A DNA stretch of 64,000 nt from Hexactinellida sp. DTS-2022 (GCA_028753945.1 JAPNXP010000001.1:6314501-6378500), one strand, 5' to 3'. Numbered from the stretch's first letter, positions 34,225 to 45,000 are shown. Made by a program: numbers and translations. The notes: a model not told the origin generated them from the sequence alone.

Positions 34225-34691
34225 CAGTGTTGTAAATCAAATCAAATATTTCAAATATTTGATTTGATTTGATTTGATTTAAGAGAATTTGAATTCTCAA
34301 ATGATTTGATTTGATTTGATTTGAAATTATTTGAATCCTCAAATGATTTGATTTGATTTGATTTGAAAATATTTGAATTCTCAAATGATTTGATTTGATT
34401 TGATTTGAAATTATTTCAAATCATTTTCAAATCATTTTTCCAATCATTTTCAGATCATTTTCAAATAATATTCGGTAAATCATTTTCAAATCGTTTCCAA
34501 ATCGCTTTAGTATAATTTCACTTCATTTTCAATTCAATTTCAAATATATAAGATCATTTTCAAAATTTCTATACGTTTTGACAGTGATTCAGAAATGATT
34601 TGAAAGTTTCAAATATTTCAAATATTTGATTTGATTTGATTTGAAATTATTTGAAATTTCAAATATTTGATTTGATTTGATTTGAAATGAT
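34225..34691. repeat. AAATGATTTGATTTGATTTG repeat block, hAT-like end
   Basis: Begins CAGTGTTGTAAATCAAATCA, a hAT-like terminus. The rest is made of ATTTGATTTGATTTGA and CAAATCATTTTCAAATCA variants in several sub-blocks (34250-34440, then a diverged middle, then 34600-34690). A related single end, CAGGGTATTAAATCAAAT, is at about 36620. It fills the gap between the Rep coding sequence and the Merlin-type element, and no second terminus is seen. Confidence 0.6.
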
Positions 34692-35190
34692 GGTACAATT
34701 GCACAATCTTACACCCCCCTACTTTTTTAATCATGGCCAAAATCACTGTATGCCACGTGATAGAACACGTCGAGACATGAAGATTGAGCTAAAGATCACT
34801 AAAATCGGTCAAGAAACAAAAAAGTTAAATTTTTTTTAGCTCATAAGCCAAACTCTATGGGAAAAATTGAAATCATCACTGAAGCCAAATATACTATAAA
34901 ATAGTATTGTAGTAGCATAGTTATGTGCATACAAGCCAATTTACATGTCTAACACTTCAATTCGTTATTAAGTGTCAGATTCATTTTATCAGATTCCTAT
35001 TCTAAATTTAAAATCCTCAGTTTCAAATTATTCTACAAAATGCTAAGCGACATGATTCATTATTTCAACTGGTATTAGATTCTTATTTAATTATTCGTCT
35101 GTATCAGTGGTTCTCAAACTTTTTACAGCGCGGACTACTTCAGCAAATATTAGTGTCTCCGCGTACCAACATAATGACCGATATTTATAT

Positions 35191-35528
35191 CAGGGTTGGG
35201 TTAAATTATAATTTTTCAATTATAATTTACAATTACAATTACGCTATCCTTAGAATTTCAACTATAATTACAATTACAATTAAGGGATTGTTGTTTTCCA
35301 ATTCCAATTAGAATTACAATTACAGGTAAACCTCCCAAAGCGGCACTCATCGGGAGAATGATTTTGTGCCGCTTCTCGGAGGTTGCCGCTACTCGGAGGT
35401 GCCGCTTTGGGAGGTTTACCTGTATAGGGATTTGTGTTTTTCAATTACAATTTCAATTACAATTATTTCAAAACGTAATTAATTGTAATTGAATTAATTA
35501 CAATTACGTATAATAGAACTCAACCCTG
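35191..35528. mobile_element. hAT-like MITE nested in the previous one
   Basis: TIRs CAGGGTTGGGTT / AACTCAACCCTG and internal AATTACAATTACAATT repeats. Perfect 8-bp duplication ATTTATAT at 35183-35190 and 35529-35536. Confidence 0.92.
35323..35426. mobile_element. Palindromic insertion nested in the inner MITE
   Basis: Arms CAGGTAAACCTCCCAAAGCG and CGCTTTGGGAGGTTTACCTG, with internal GTGCCGCTTCTCGGAGG variants. GC-richer than its AATTACAATT host. About 104 bp; no protein. Confidence 0.75.
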
Positions 35529-35711
35529 ATTTATATACTCCCCTGAAAACGACGTACAGCATAACGTGCTATAAAGTACAATTGCATTGTGTCTAATAAC
35601 ATTTCAATTTTGATATATTAAATAAAATGAGATACCTCTTCGTACCACTAGAAGGAGCTCGTTTACCATCAGTGGTACGCGTACCACAGTTTTAGAACCA
35701 CTGGTCTGTAT

Positions 35712-37054
35712 AAAATTGAAAACCGATAACTTGAGACGCGTACCGCCATGCTGTAGCTAGCTACGATGATGCGTTTAATTTAGGCCTACAAAGTTTAAAT
35801 TGCTTCCTCTGCCCCTCATTATGTACCTGATCAACTGAAAAGTACTATCTGGTCAACCGAATATATCTGGTTGCCAACCAAATACCAAATACTGATATTC
35901 TGCATCAACCCGAATATTGAACTAATATGTTTCAACATTGCTTATTAGCAACTAATTTTCAGACACTGATCTATTTAAGAAAGTTCTCTTAGTAGCAACA
36001 GATTTACAGATTTATAGAAACTCAATTGAATGTATATTTATTTAAAGGTGCTTATCCATTAACTTCTGTTTAGATTTGATGGAAATTTTGTTCCAAAAAA
36101 ATGTCAAATATGATGCTCCGTATTTCGGAATTTCGATTGTATCCCCATTTTGAAGAGACAGAGTTCTAAAGAATCAAATATATACTAGTTGCTTATTGCT
36201 TAATGCCTGTTTTATAATACATGTTAATATTATACTGTTTTGACCAAATGACCACCTACAATAGTCATCTTGGAGATAAAATTTGTCAACATTCAGAATA
36301 TTTTGTAAATAAGCTCCTCCCATATTACTACAATATTCTTACATGTGTTGAAATTCCTATTAATAAATACTAGAATGGAAATAAAATCAGAATCCTATGC
36401 GCCTTGGTATCAGTTAAAGCAGTGTTGTCTGTTATGAATCCCCAAAGAGGTAGACACACATTAGTTTGTCTAGAAATACTTAGATAATATGAGAAGGGTT
36501 TGCGGATTTTCGAAAATTCTAGAAGGTTCACATTAATTAATTAAAACTTATTCACAATTTCTTCATATCAAATAAAATCATTTACATCACTAGTAAACAA
36601 TTCTATAACATTTCAATCAGGGTATTAAATCAAATAAAATATTTCAAATTATTTGATTTTGGAAAAGAATCATTTATTTATAGCCATGCAACTGATACAA
36701 TTATTTATATGTCATACAGAGTAAACAAACTTCATGTAGTGTATATGGATTTGCTTTTAACTACTCAGAGGATAATTAAAAATTAAATCCTATCTGTTTT
36801 ACCGACTATTATTTCTGCAAACTTCTTGAGCCTAAATAGTGTGATTCTAATATGTTGTGAATTTGTTTCTCAAAGTAACAAATCCTGCTTAATAGTCAAT
36901 ATTAATGAGTGTGCTATCGCGAAACGACAGACTCCGAAGAGCTTTACCAAATTATCTAGTACAATTGAACATGGATTTTACAAATTAATTGCATTTATCA
37001 CGATTCTTGATTTCCATAAGAATTGTTAAAATTTCTTAACCAATGATTTAAGAG
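35712..37054. other. Merlin interior, AT-rich, no clear exon
   Basis: Should contain the N-terminal part of the Merlin transposase, but no frame with recognisable motifs was found. A stop lies just upstream of FVTNPKLIGG, so an earlier exon or a decayed start is expected. The 67-codon frame at 36826-37029 has no supporting motif. Confidence 0.4.
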
Positions 37055-37564
37055 TTTGTGACTAATCCCAAACTAATTGGCGGACATGGACATATCGTTG
37101 AAATAGATGAATCTAAATTCGGACACAGAAAATATTCCAGAGGTCGTTTACTCTCAGGTCAATGGGTATTTGGAGGAATTGATAGAGAAACAAAGGAGGT
37201 TTTTATGATCCCTGTACTTGATCGGACAGCAGCAACTTTAGTCCCGATCATACAACAGTATATTCTCCCTGGTACTACTATCTACTCTGATGAATGGACG
37301 TCGTATAATTCAATTCCTGCTAGCATATTCCAACACTTAACCGTTAACCACAGCATAAATTTTGTAAATCCCACCACTGGTGTACATACCCAAACTGTGG
37401 AAAGTACTTGGGGTCAAGCGAAAAAAAGGATGAGGAACTCCATGACTACAAACCCGGAACTATTGGACACCTATCTGGCAGAAATATGTTGGAGAAAAAA
37501 ATATGTAGAAGCTACTTTCTCCAATTTAATTAAAGAAATAAGGGATCAATACCCAGTAGTATAA
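37055..37564 (+). CDS. Merlin/IS1016-like transposase, DDE domain
   Basis: About 168 codons of an ISXO2-like transposase domain, which cuts and transfers the element ends. The catalytic triad is visible: Asp in HIVEIDESKFGHRKYSRGR, Asp in GTTIYSDEWTSYNSI, and Glu in GVHTQTVESTWGQAKKRMR. The WVFGGIDRETKEVF and VNHSINFVNPTTG blocks are also typical of Merlin proteins. It ends naturally at TAA 37562-37564. The family's N-terminal zinc/HTH part is missing upstream, so the frame starts without an ATG at VTNPKLIGG. The domain has no internal stop and may be functional if an upstream exon exists. Confidence 0.88.
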   Translation, partial: FVTNPKLIGGHGHIVEIDESKFGHRKYSRGRLLSGQWVFGGIDRETKEVFMIPVLDRTAATLVPIIQQYILPGTTIYSDEWTSYNSIPASIFQHLTVNHSINFVNPTTGVHTQTVESTWGQAKKRMRNSMTTNPELLDTYLAEICWRKKYVEATFSNLIKEIRDQYPVV

Positions 37565-38639
37565 TTGTACTTCCTGTAATTTGTTATTTGTTAAATTCTA
37601 TTTATTAAACAATTAATAATCTACGATGCAGTGGCATCCTTTTCCTAAATTGTTAATCGATTAAATAAAGTTCATCAAGACGATGCAAATTTGTTACCTA
37701 CAATCCGACGAATTTTTAGTAACGTGTTGCAATTAAAGAGAACACAGCTCTTTCGCATACAAGTTGCATGCAACATTTCAAATAAGTATTGGCATACACA
37801 GCACAATTTTTCTTGCATGCAACAGTTAAATCATTGGGATTTGTTTAAATACAAATGTTTCTATATGATTCCACCATCCTCAACCTATAAACTCAAGGTC
37901 TTCTATAGTTAGGGTTTTTAATCCCGGACTCTTTTTATAATCCCGGGATTTCCTTATTTAAAATCCCGGGATTCCGTTGATTTATGATCAAAGTTGTCTC
38001 CTAAGCATTAATTAAATTTGTTTAATGATGTGATTGTATGATAGAATAAAAATAAAATATTATTCATTTTAATTCATTTTAATGTAGTATTTGACAATTA
38101 GTTTATTATTCTTTATTATACCTCACAATCTTCTAGTATACAAACAGTACTGTACTATATCCTAATTTTTGGGTGTTGTAATCGTGTTTTGATATTCCAT
38201 TGGATAATAATTTGCATTTAAGGAGGTAATAGATTGATCAAGTAAATATGTTCGTAGATTGCGAGGAAATATTAATTTAAGCCCCCCCCCCCCCCTGCCT
38301 AAATGTCTGCATGAAACACTGCTTAGCATAACTAATTCAAGACTTTGTTTGGACTAAGTTTAAGTTTAAGTTTAAGAAATGTTAGTGAATAAGGCCCTGG
38401 TTAATAGATAATAAAAATAACAACAAATAACTCCGTTTGATTCTAAATGTATATTCAGCTTATTTAATTAGAATGTAGATGGAATTAACAAATCGAAAAT
38501 TGCCATACTGTTGGTAATTTAGTTAAGCCTGACTGGATTTATGGGACTTAGTTAAAAGTAAGAGACATCAGGAAAAAGGATCGGGATTGAAAATATAAAC
38601 TAACCAAGGCAATCATTTACATAGTGACCCTACAATTAC
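37565..38639. other. Merlin 3' interior, AT-rich
   Basis: Contains three AATCCCGGGATTT palindromes at 37920-37980, a 15-base C-run near 38282 and a short TTTAAGTTTAAG repeat near 38363. No coding evidence. Confidence 0.5.
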
Positions 38640-39029
38640 GAATCTAATACCAGTTGAAATAATGAATCATGTCGCTTAGCATTTTGTAGAATAATTTGAA
38701 ACTGAGGATTTTAAATTTAGAATAGGAATCTGATAAAATGAATCTGACACTAATAACGAATTGAAGTGTTAGACATGTAAATTGGCTTGTATGCACATAA
38801 CTATGCTACTACAATACTATTTTATAGTATATTTGGCTTCAGTGATGATTTCAATTTTTCCCATAGAGTTTGGCTTATGAGCTAAAAAAAATTTAACTTT
38901 TTTGTTTCTTGACCGATTTTAGTGATCTTTAGCTCAATCTTCATGTCTCGACGTGTTCTATCACGTGGCATACAGTGATTTTGGCCATGATTAAAAAAGT
39001 AGGGGGGTGTAAGATTGTGCAATTGTACC

Positions 39030-40856
39030 GGACCCTGATGAGCTCAACTTTGATGGGATTGCTATTGAGGAAATAATGAACAATGAGGGTGCAGTGGTTA
39101 TTGAGGATACTGACTTCCAGGTAGACAATCCAGGGAACGACAATCCCTGGACTGTAGATCCCAATAGTGACCCCGGAACTAAATCTGTAGGAGGATTCTT
39201 CACTATTCCTAACATGAATACTGAGGAGGTATTCCTTGAGATGTGTCGCAGCTTGAACAAGGTTCAGCGTACTGTATTCCTCCACACTCTGCACTGCTTT
39301 AAGACTATCAAGCAGCTACCTATGTATCTCTATATAGGAGGAGGTGCTGGTGTTGGTAAGCTTACGGTGGTACGAGTCTTATACGAAGGTTTGGTAAGAT
39401 TTATGAATTCACTACCTGGCACTAAGCCTGATGCTATTAAGGTACTGCTAACAGCTCCTACAGGTAAAGCTGATTTTAATATCCGTGGTATGACACTACA
39501 TTCTGCATTTGCTTTACCTGTAACGGAGTTTAACGGCGAAATGCCCAACTTATCTTCTGATGTTTGTAACACATTAAGAAGTAAGCTAAGCTGTTTAAAA
39601 GTGATCATAATAGATGAAATATCCATGGTTGGTAGTAAAATTTTGTCTCAGGTTAATAAGCGACTAAAAGCTATTATGGATAATTCACTGGACTTTGGTG
39701 GTGTCTCCATCATCTGTGTTGGAGATTTCCATCAGTTACGTCCGGTTATGGATAGCTATGTATTTCAAATTTCAGTCTCCAGTGCCAATAATTACGACGG
39801 GCTGGTTGGTCCGTACCTTTGGGAAAAATTCTCATATATAGAACTGACGGAATTAATGAGACAAAAAGATGATCAGAAGTTTGCATTAGCATTGAACAAT
39901 TTTGCTAACTGTTGTTTAACTGAGGATGACACAAATCTTTTTACCAGTAGAATTATTGCGAAAGATTCTTATGAGAATCTTCCCATAAAATCTATCCATC
40001 TGTTTAGTACAAACGCCAGTGTTAATGTTCATAACGAGATTGTTCTCAATGCATTAACCTCTGAAGGTTTTAGATTTATAGCTATTGATTCTTTAGTAGG
40101 AGACAATGCTGGAGGTATAACTGACAAGCTGAGTAACCTTATTAAACACCTAAAGGTATGTGACACCCAGGGACTACCCTATGACCTCTTCTTGAAGCTG
40201 GGCGCTAGATACCTCATGACAGTGAATAACGACATACAAGATGGTCTGGTTAATGGAGCTACTGGCCTCTTGAAGAAAATAGTTTATGGTACCAAGAGCG
40301 ATTCTCTGGAACGAGTTCCCTGTATCCTCTGGATGGAGTTTGACGATCCAACAGTAGGAAAGGATAAACGAGCAAAGTCTCACCATCGTTATCTTAGAGA
40401 TAATGCAATTCCAAGGAACTGGGCTCCTATTGGATTGGAAACACGACGTTTCCAGAGAGGGAAAGGTGTGAGTTCCTATAAGATAGTTAGGAAGCAGTTT
40501 CCTTTCTTAGTAGCTGAAGCTCTTACAATTCATAAGAGTCAAGGCGATACTTACGATTGTGTTGTAGTCCATATAGAAGTACGTTTGCTACGTAATGCGT
40601 TATACACCGCGCTCAGTAGGGCTAAATCGGCATCTGGTCTGTTTGTAGTTGGTAATCTAAAACTAACTAATAAGTTATCTGAAAAAGATCCTGTCCACTT
40701 AGAACTTAAGCGGTTAAGAGAACACTGTGCTATTATCTGGTCTATTCCACTAACTAGTCCAGATATCTATGTACACAATGTTCGTTCATTGAACAAACAC
40801 TGGGAAGATTTGACCGTAAATCAATTCATAGTACAATCCCAAGTGTTAATCTTGCA
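39030..40856 (+). CDS. Helentron helicase (PIF1-like SF1B)
   Basis: The DNA helicase half of the Rep-Hel protein, which unwinds the strand during rolling-circle transposition. It resumes after the Merlin insertion with DELNFDGIAIEE. Motifs: I, GGGAGVGKLTVV (39346-39372); Ia, APTGKADFNIRGMTLHSAF; II, KVIIIDEISMVGS; III, ICVGDFHQLRPV; V/VI, LTIHKSQGDTYDCVVVH and YTALSRAKSASGL. In motif I, Leu replaces the Ser/Thr that normally follows Gly-Lys, which would be expected to weaken nucleotide binding. After SPDIYVHNVRSLNKHWEDL the protein would run directly into the EEP domain, but a 1-bp gain near 40857-40862 (CAGGGGAGACAATG) shifts the frame to a stop at 40867-40869. Confidence 0.88.
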
Positions 40857-41440
40857 GGGGAGACAATGACTTTAGCCACTGATAACTTTAATATCCCTGG
40901 TCATACTCTCATTGGTAGAATTGATGGTAGTGCTAGACTTCCTGGTTCTGGTACACACATATACTCCCGAAATCCAGCGATGTGTAACTTTTTAGTTGCA
41001 CACTCAGGCTGTCATAATGGCGCTAGGATCGAGATATTGATTCTCCAGTTCTATGATCCCATGATTATCGATAAACCTGTCGTGGTAATGTCTATATACC
41101 GATCACCACAATCCCTAATGAAGGAATTTTACTCTGAACTTGATCAGGTTCTATGTAAAATTGATAACTCTGATTCCTTGATAGTTACTGGGGACTTCAA
41201 TATAGATTTATTTGCGCGATCTCTTGAGAGAGATACCCTGGTAAAGTATTTTTCAAATAAAGGGATGATGCAATCTTTGTCTGAGTATCCTCTAACTATG
41301 GATCTCAGCTGGATTGTGTATTCACTAAAAACTTGATCTGTTCATCTGGTTTTTATGAATCATACTTTAGTGATCATAAGCCAATGTTGATTTCTCTTGG
41401 AAGTGTTGTTAGTGACTGTAGTAATGTGGATAATCAACCA
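40857..41440 (+). CDS. Helentron endonuclease/exonuclease/phosphatase domain
   Basis: EEP (AP-endonuclease-like) domain typical of Helentrons. Landmarks are IGRIDGSARLPGSGTHIYSR, VVMSIYRSPQS, the SLIVTGDFNID motif (catalytic Asp-Asn) and, in the next frame, FYESYFSDHKPMLISL (terminal Asp-His pair). The frame breaks near 41297: it reads YPLTMDLSWIVYSLKT and stops at 41336, while the homologous YGSQLDCVFTKNLICSSGF lies in another frame across the same bases. It starts 4 bp inside the helicase stop, so the two are one original reading frame separated by an indel. Confidence 0.85.
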
Positions 41441-41779
41441 ATTATATCACATGCTACTAGTCAACATGATATTATTGATATTGACCAAATATCAAATGAT
41501 AATACAACCAAGGATATTCAGGATGTAATTGTTAGTCATGTACACATCCCTACTCCTGTGCTGTCTCCCGTAAATACATATGACAATGCTAATTCATTCA
41601 CATTTGCGATGAGACAGTCATTAGCAGCATGCATTAATCTACAGAGAATACCTTTAAGACCGACTAACTATACTGGGTCTAGAGTCTCTGCTACTAGTTA
41701 TTACGATTTTATGCGTACAAATATAAGAGATCGGTTTAATTTCAGGATAGTTCCTGTAATAAGTGATGGGAATTCGTGT
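41441..41779 (+). CDS. Linker and start of Helentron OTU domain
   Basis: Continues from the EEP domain with a low-complexity linker, then a segment (FTFAMRQSLAACINLQRIPL, YDFMRTNIRDRFNFRIVPV) leading to ISDGNSC at 41762-41779. DGN(S)C is the catalytic Asp/Cys loop of OTU proteases. The coding sequence is cut here by the Mutator-like insertion; codons after it (PPTLPKD...) belong to that element. Confidence 0.75.
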
Positions 41780-42084
41780 CCGCCCACCTTGCCGAAAGAC
41801 ATCTCGCCGAAAGACATCTTGCCGAAAGGATATCTTGCCGAAAGACATCTTGCCGAAAGGATATCTTGCCGAAAGACATCTTGCCGAAAATATGTGGTTT
41901 AATGATTACTTAGTTATTACAATGAGAATCCTGTAAGTACTGTGTCAAGCAAAAACATAATGAATCCTGTAAGTACTGTGTCTAGCAAAAACATAATGAA
42001 TCAGAGTAAACGTGTTTAGAAACAATCGACCAGTTTAACCCCTATAAATAGCTCCCAATTAATTGACTAAATAATATCGCAAAT

Positions 42085-43435
42085 ATGGAACTAACTTCAA
42101 CAATTTTCGGAGGAAAAAAGCTAATATATGATGGCTACATATATATTAAAGATAAAGACACAGAGGATTCGACCTATTGGCGTTGCGAAAAGAGAGGCTT
42201 ATGTAATAGTCGTATGATAACATATCGAGCGAACGGATCAGTGAAAAAGTCACCACTAACCCACAGTCATCAACCCGATTTGGCATCTATTGAGGCAGTT
42301 AAAACTGTTGAAGCTATTAAATTACGATCGACTCTAACTGATGAGGTTACTTCTTCGGTTATACAAAACTCAACCAATTCAATCTCAATTGCAGCGGCAA
42401 TAAAACTCCCCTCGAAAGAAAGCTTATCTAAAATAGTGCGACGAAAAAGGAAGCTTCAAGAGGTTGATTTTTATGAACCATTACACACGACGAGGGGCCA
42501 GCAATTTTTGATCTCCAACAACCCAGAGATCGATTTACTTATTCTTGGAACAGAGGAAAATATCAGAATGTTAGCTCGATATCCAAACTGGTTTTGTGAT
42601 GGTACATTTGATTCAGCACCTATTGGACACCAATTATACACTGTGCATGCTTTGGTAAGTGAGACTGTCACAATCCCTCTAATATTTTGCATCGCCAAAT
42701 ATAAAACAGAATTGACGTACAGGAAAATTTTCTCTACCTTGAAGGAGCATAGTCCATCATTACAGCCTGAAACTATAATGATTGATTTTGAAAGAGCTGC
42801 TCTAAACGCCTTAGAACAGAATTTCCCAACAACTGAACTTCAGGGATGCTTTTTTCACTTTGGACAAGCGATTTGGAGACAAATTCAGGCCCTCGGATTT
42901 CAACATCGCTATCAAAATGAAGACGAATTTGCAATGATTTTGAAGCAATTTCGGGCCTTAGCGTTTGTACCGGCTATCGATGTAATTCCGTGTTATGAAG
43001 AACTTGTAGATTCACTATCTGATGAGCTGGTTGATGACTTAAGCGATTTTCTCCATTATTTTGAGAAGACATGGATAGGTTTGGAACATCATGGAAGAAG
43101 ACGTCGTCCTTTATCCTCAATCGAACTATGGAACGTCAGAGATAGAGTGGAACGAGCTCTTCCACGAACGAATAATTCTGTAGAGGTTGGCATAGGGCCT
43201 TCGATATTAGAATAAATACAACTCATCCTTCTGTCTCCAAACTAATTCGTAAAATTATTATGGAACTGAGTGCCAATGAAATTACGCTGGAAAAAGTTAG
43301 AAGCGGTCATCAACTGTCACAGTCAAAGAAGAAGTATCTCCAATTAAATAAACGTGTAGAGAAGCTGGTTGATGAATATATATATATTCCACATCTAGAA
43401 TATCTGCGCGGCATATCACAAAACTTATCTTTCTA
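42085..43435 (+). CDS. MULE transposase with FLYWCH zinc finger
   Basis: ATG 42085. Residues 5-68 form a FLYWCH finger: GGKKLIYDGYIYIKD, STYWRCEKRGLC and LTHSHQPD (two Cys, two His). Residues 165-320 form the MULE DDE core: NWFCDGTFDSAP (first Asp), ETIMIDFERAALNAL (second Asp) and LQGCFFHFGQAIWRQ (Cys/His pair); a Glu follows in HYFEKTWIG. The frame breaks at RTNNSVEV near 43186. One G appears missing, since the family motif NNSVEGWH followed by RAF(D/N)IRINTTHPSVSK lies in the next frame. That frame continues to TAA at 43433-43435, giving about 450 residues. The element is therefore non-autonomous as it stands. Confidence 0.88.
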
Positions 43436-43533
43436 ATATTTCTTTTTTCTTGTTATCACTTCTTACTCATATACTAATTAAACTTATTTCAACTCTAAAC
43501 TAGTTAATGGGATACCGTGTATACTTAGTTGTT

Positions 43534-43634
43534 ACTGTGCCGACTATACTATAGTATAGTGGCCCAGTTCTAATCTTAGTGCTTTGGTTAGTTGTTATTA
43601 CTGTGCCGACTATACTATAGTATAGTGGCCCAGT
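43534..43634. repeat. Two 35-bp palindromes inside the MULE
   Basis: Copies at 43534-43568 and 43600-43634, each with its tail (GTTCTAATCTTAGTGCTTTG; ATTGGTCTTAGTGCTTCGG). They sit between the transposase gene and the right terminal repeats. Confidence 0.85.
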
Positions 43635-43830
43635 ATTGGTCTTAGTGCTTCGGTTAGTTATTATTTTCCTTCCGCTTTCGGCACAATGTCTTTCGGCGAG
43701 ATGTCTTTTCGGCAAGATGTCTTTTCGGCAAGATGTCTTTTCGGCAAGATATCCTTTCGGCAAAATGTCTTTCGGCAAGATGTCTTTCGGCGAGATGTCT
43801 TTCGGCAAGATGTCCTAGCACCATGGGAAT

Positions 43831-44247
43831 TGTTTCTTTAGAACATTGTCTCACATTATTTTCGGTGATGAAAGTGAGCATCATAATATCCGTGGTTCTC
43901 TAATAGACACATTTGAACAAAGTCCTTATGTTGCTGCTTTCTGTGGCCACCAAGGCTATAATGCAGTTACTATTCAGCAACACTTGAGTAATATGCGGCG
44001 TAATTACTCTTGGGGAACTGTGAATGAACTTATTATGTTAGGCATTTTAGCCCGCATTAATGTAAGTTATATTAATGCTCCTGATACAGACCCGTCTAAA
44101 TGGGTGATTACTGATGTATATAATGCAAATAATCTAGGTATACCCAATGATCCTATCTATCAAGGAAAGTCATTAATGGTTCTATTTCATTCCATTAATC
44201 ATTGTGGAAGTGGTACGAACCACTATGATGCAATCTACATGATTTAA
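43831..44247 (+). CDS. Helentron OTU domain, C-terminal part
   Basis: Resumes after the MULE with TTCTTTAGAACATTG (FFRTLSHIIFGDESEHHNIR), the helix that follows the OTU catalytic Cys. It contains NYSWGTVNELIMLGILARIN and ends at SGTNHYDAIYMI with the catalytic His (HYDA). It would continue DGNSC at 41765-41779. The 133-codon frame from 43846 ends naturally at TAA 44245-44247, which is the probable end of the whole polyprotein. Confidence 0.85.
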   Translation, partial: CFFRTLSHIIFGDESEHHNIRGSLIDTFEQSPYVAAFCGHQGYNAVTIQQHLSNMRRNYSWGTVNELIMLGILARINVSYINAPDTDPSKWVITDVYNANNLGIPNDPIYQGKSLMVLFHSINHCGSGTNHYDAIYMI

Positions 44248-45000
44248 TAGTATTTTAGCTACTGTATTGGCGTTTATTTTATTATGTAGAATTTCTCGAC
44301 AAATAATGGATTATGCTATTTCATAACTTTATGAGATTCCAAATTTTCCTGGAGTTGGTATTATAATTGTTTGTCATTATGAGTACAATCAGGTTTAATA
44401 ATACTTTGCTAATTAATACATGTAACTGTTACTAAGTGTGCAGTGCATATGGCCTCTATGAGGTGTGCGAGATAGCATATGGCTTGCTTTTTTGGCAAGT
44501 GTGCCAGGCATATGGCTTGTCTGTATGATAAGTGTGCCGTATTTCATATGGCTTATGTAACAGGGATCATGGTGCAATTAGTAATTTATGGGTTAATTTC
44601 GGGGAAAAGGTACTGAGGTGTGTCCCTAGTGCACCCACTGATTTTTATCAACAGCCCTTGAGGGACCGAATTGAAATTCTCCATAGATTTAAAGCAGTAT
44701 TCTGTAATTATCTTATATATGGGGGTATTTGTGAAAGGTGAATTCAAGTAATACATCTTAATTGATGTTAAATTATTGGTTGATAATGAATTAAGGTGGT
44801 TTGCAAATACCAGGAAATTTACTTATTGCACAAGGTATACGTATATTCCATTTGATCCGAAATTATTCTAATTACAATTGATAACATGATATATATAGAG
44901 TTTTAATTATATAGTATACGTATGTAGTAATAAGGAAAGAATTAAGCTAATAAGAATGTTATTTATGTAGTTGTTGTGTCTGTAGTAAGTTAATTATAGA
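44248..45000. other. Helentron 3' flank, no certain gene
   Basis: Recurring CATATGGC segments (44440-44560: GTGTGCCAGGCATATGGC and variants, about four) look like a short degenerate repeat. A 69-codon frame at 44532-44741 (VLRCVPSAPTDFYQQPLRDR) is not low-complexity, but I do not recognise it. It could be a fragment of the element's tail. Confidence 0.4.

Larger units (their letters stand above)
35105..35703. mobile_element. hAT-like MITE (CAGTGGTTCTC type)
   Basis: TIRs CAGTGGTTCTCAAACT / AGTTTTAGAACCACTG with a perfect 8-bp duplication GTCTGTAT at 35097-35104 and 35704-35711. It is itself interrupted by another MITE at 35191-35528. Confidence 0.92.
34692..39029 (+). mobile_element. Merlin-type DNA transposon inserted in the Helentron
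   Basis: Terminal inverted repeats at 34692-35082 and 38640-39029 (about 390 bp each, starting GGTACAATTGCACAATCTTA) are near-identical. The interior carries an ISXO2/IS1016-like transposase domain. Host coding sequence stops shortly before and resumes right after (CCTGATGAGCTCAAC at 39032). A clean target duplication was not found because the left flank is occupied by the 34225-34691 repeat block. GACC occurs at 34222-34225 and at 39031-39034, so it may mark the original junction. Confidence 0.8.
41775..43822 (+). mobile_element. Mutator-like (MULE) transposon with FLYWCH transposase
   Basis: Flanked by ATGGGAATT at 41766-41774 and 43823-43831, a 9-bp duplication as expected for Mutator-type elements. 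Ends are built from tandem CTTGCCGAAAGACAT units (41787-41895, about five) and the inverse TTTCGGCAAGATGTC (43674-43816, about nine). It contains one transposase gene, and two 35-bp palindromes lie near the right end. It interrupts the OTU protease domain of the Helentron. Confidence 0.85.
29959..44247 (+). mobile_element. Degenerate Helentron (Rep-helicase-EEP-OTU)
   Basis: All coding blocks of a Helentron-type rolling-circle transposon occur in order on the plus strand: N-terminal region with 2A-like motif and repeats, a CxxC region, the Helitron N-terminal/HUH Rep, PIF1-like helicase, EEP endonuclease and OTU protease. Two large insertions (34692-39029 and about 41775-43822) split it. Repeat-array units flank it on both sides, so it appears to have inserted into, or been trapped by, that array. 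Lesions are stop codons at 31096-31098 and 34054-34056, frameshifts near 40858 and 41297, and a Leu in place of Ser/Thr in Walker A. The terminal sequences could not be identified. Confidence 0.85.

Noticed and set aside
35712..37029. 67-codon frame at 36826-37029 as the Merlin N-terminus
   Set aside because: Wrong frame relative to the DDE domain, no zinc or HTH motif, and no clear splice junction to it.
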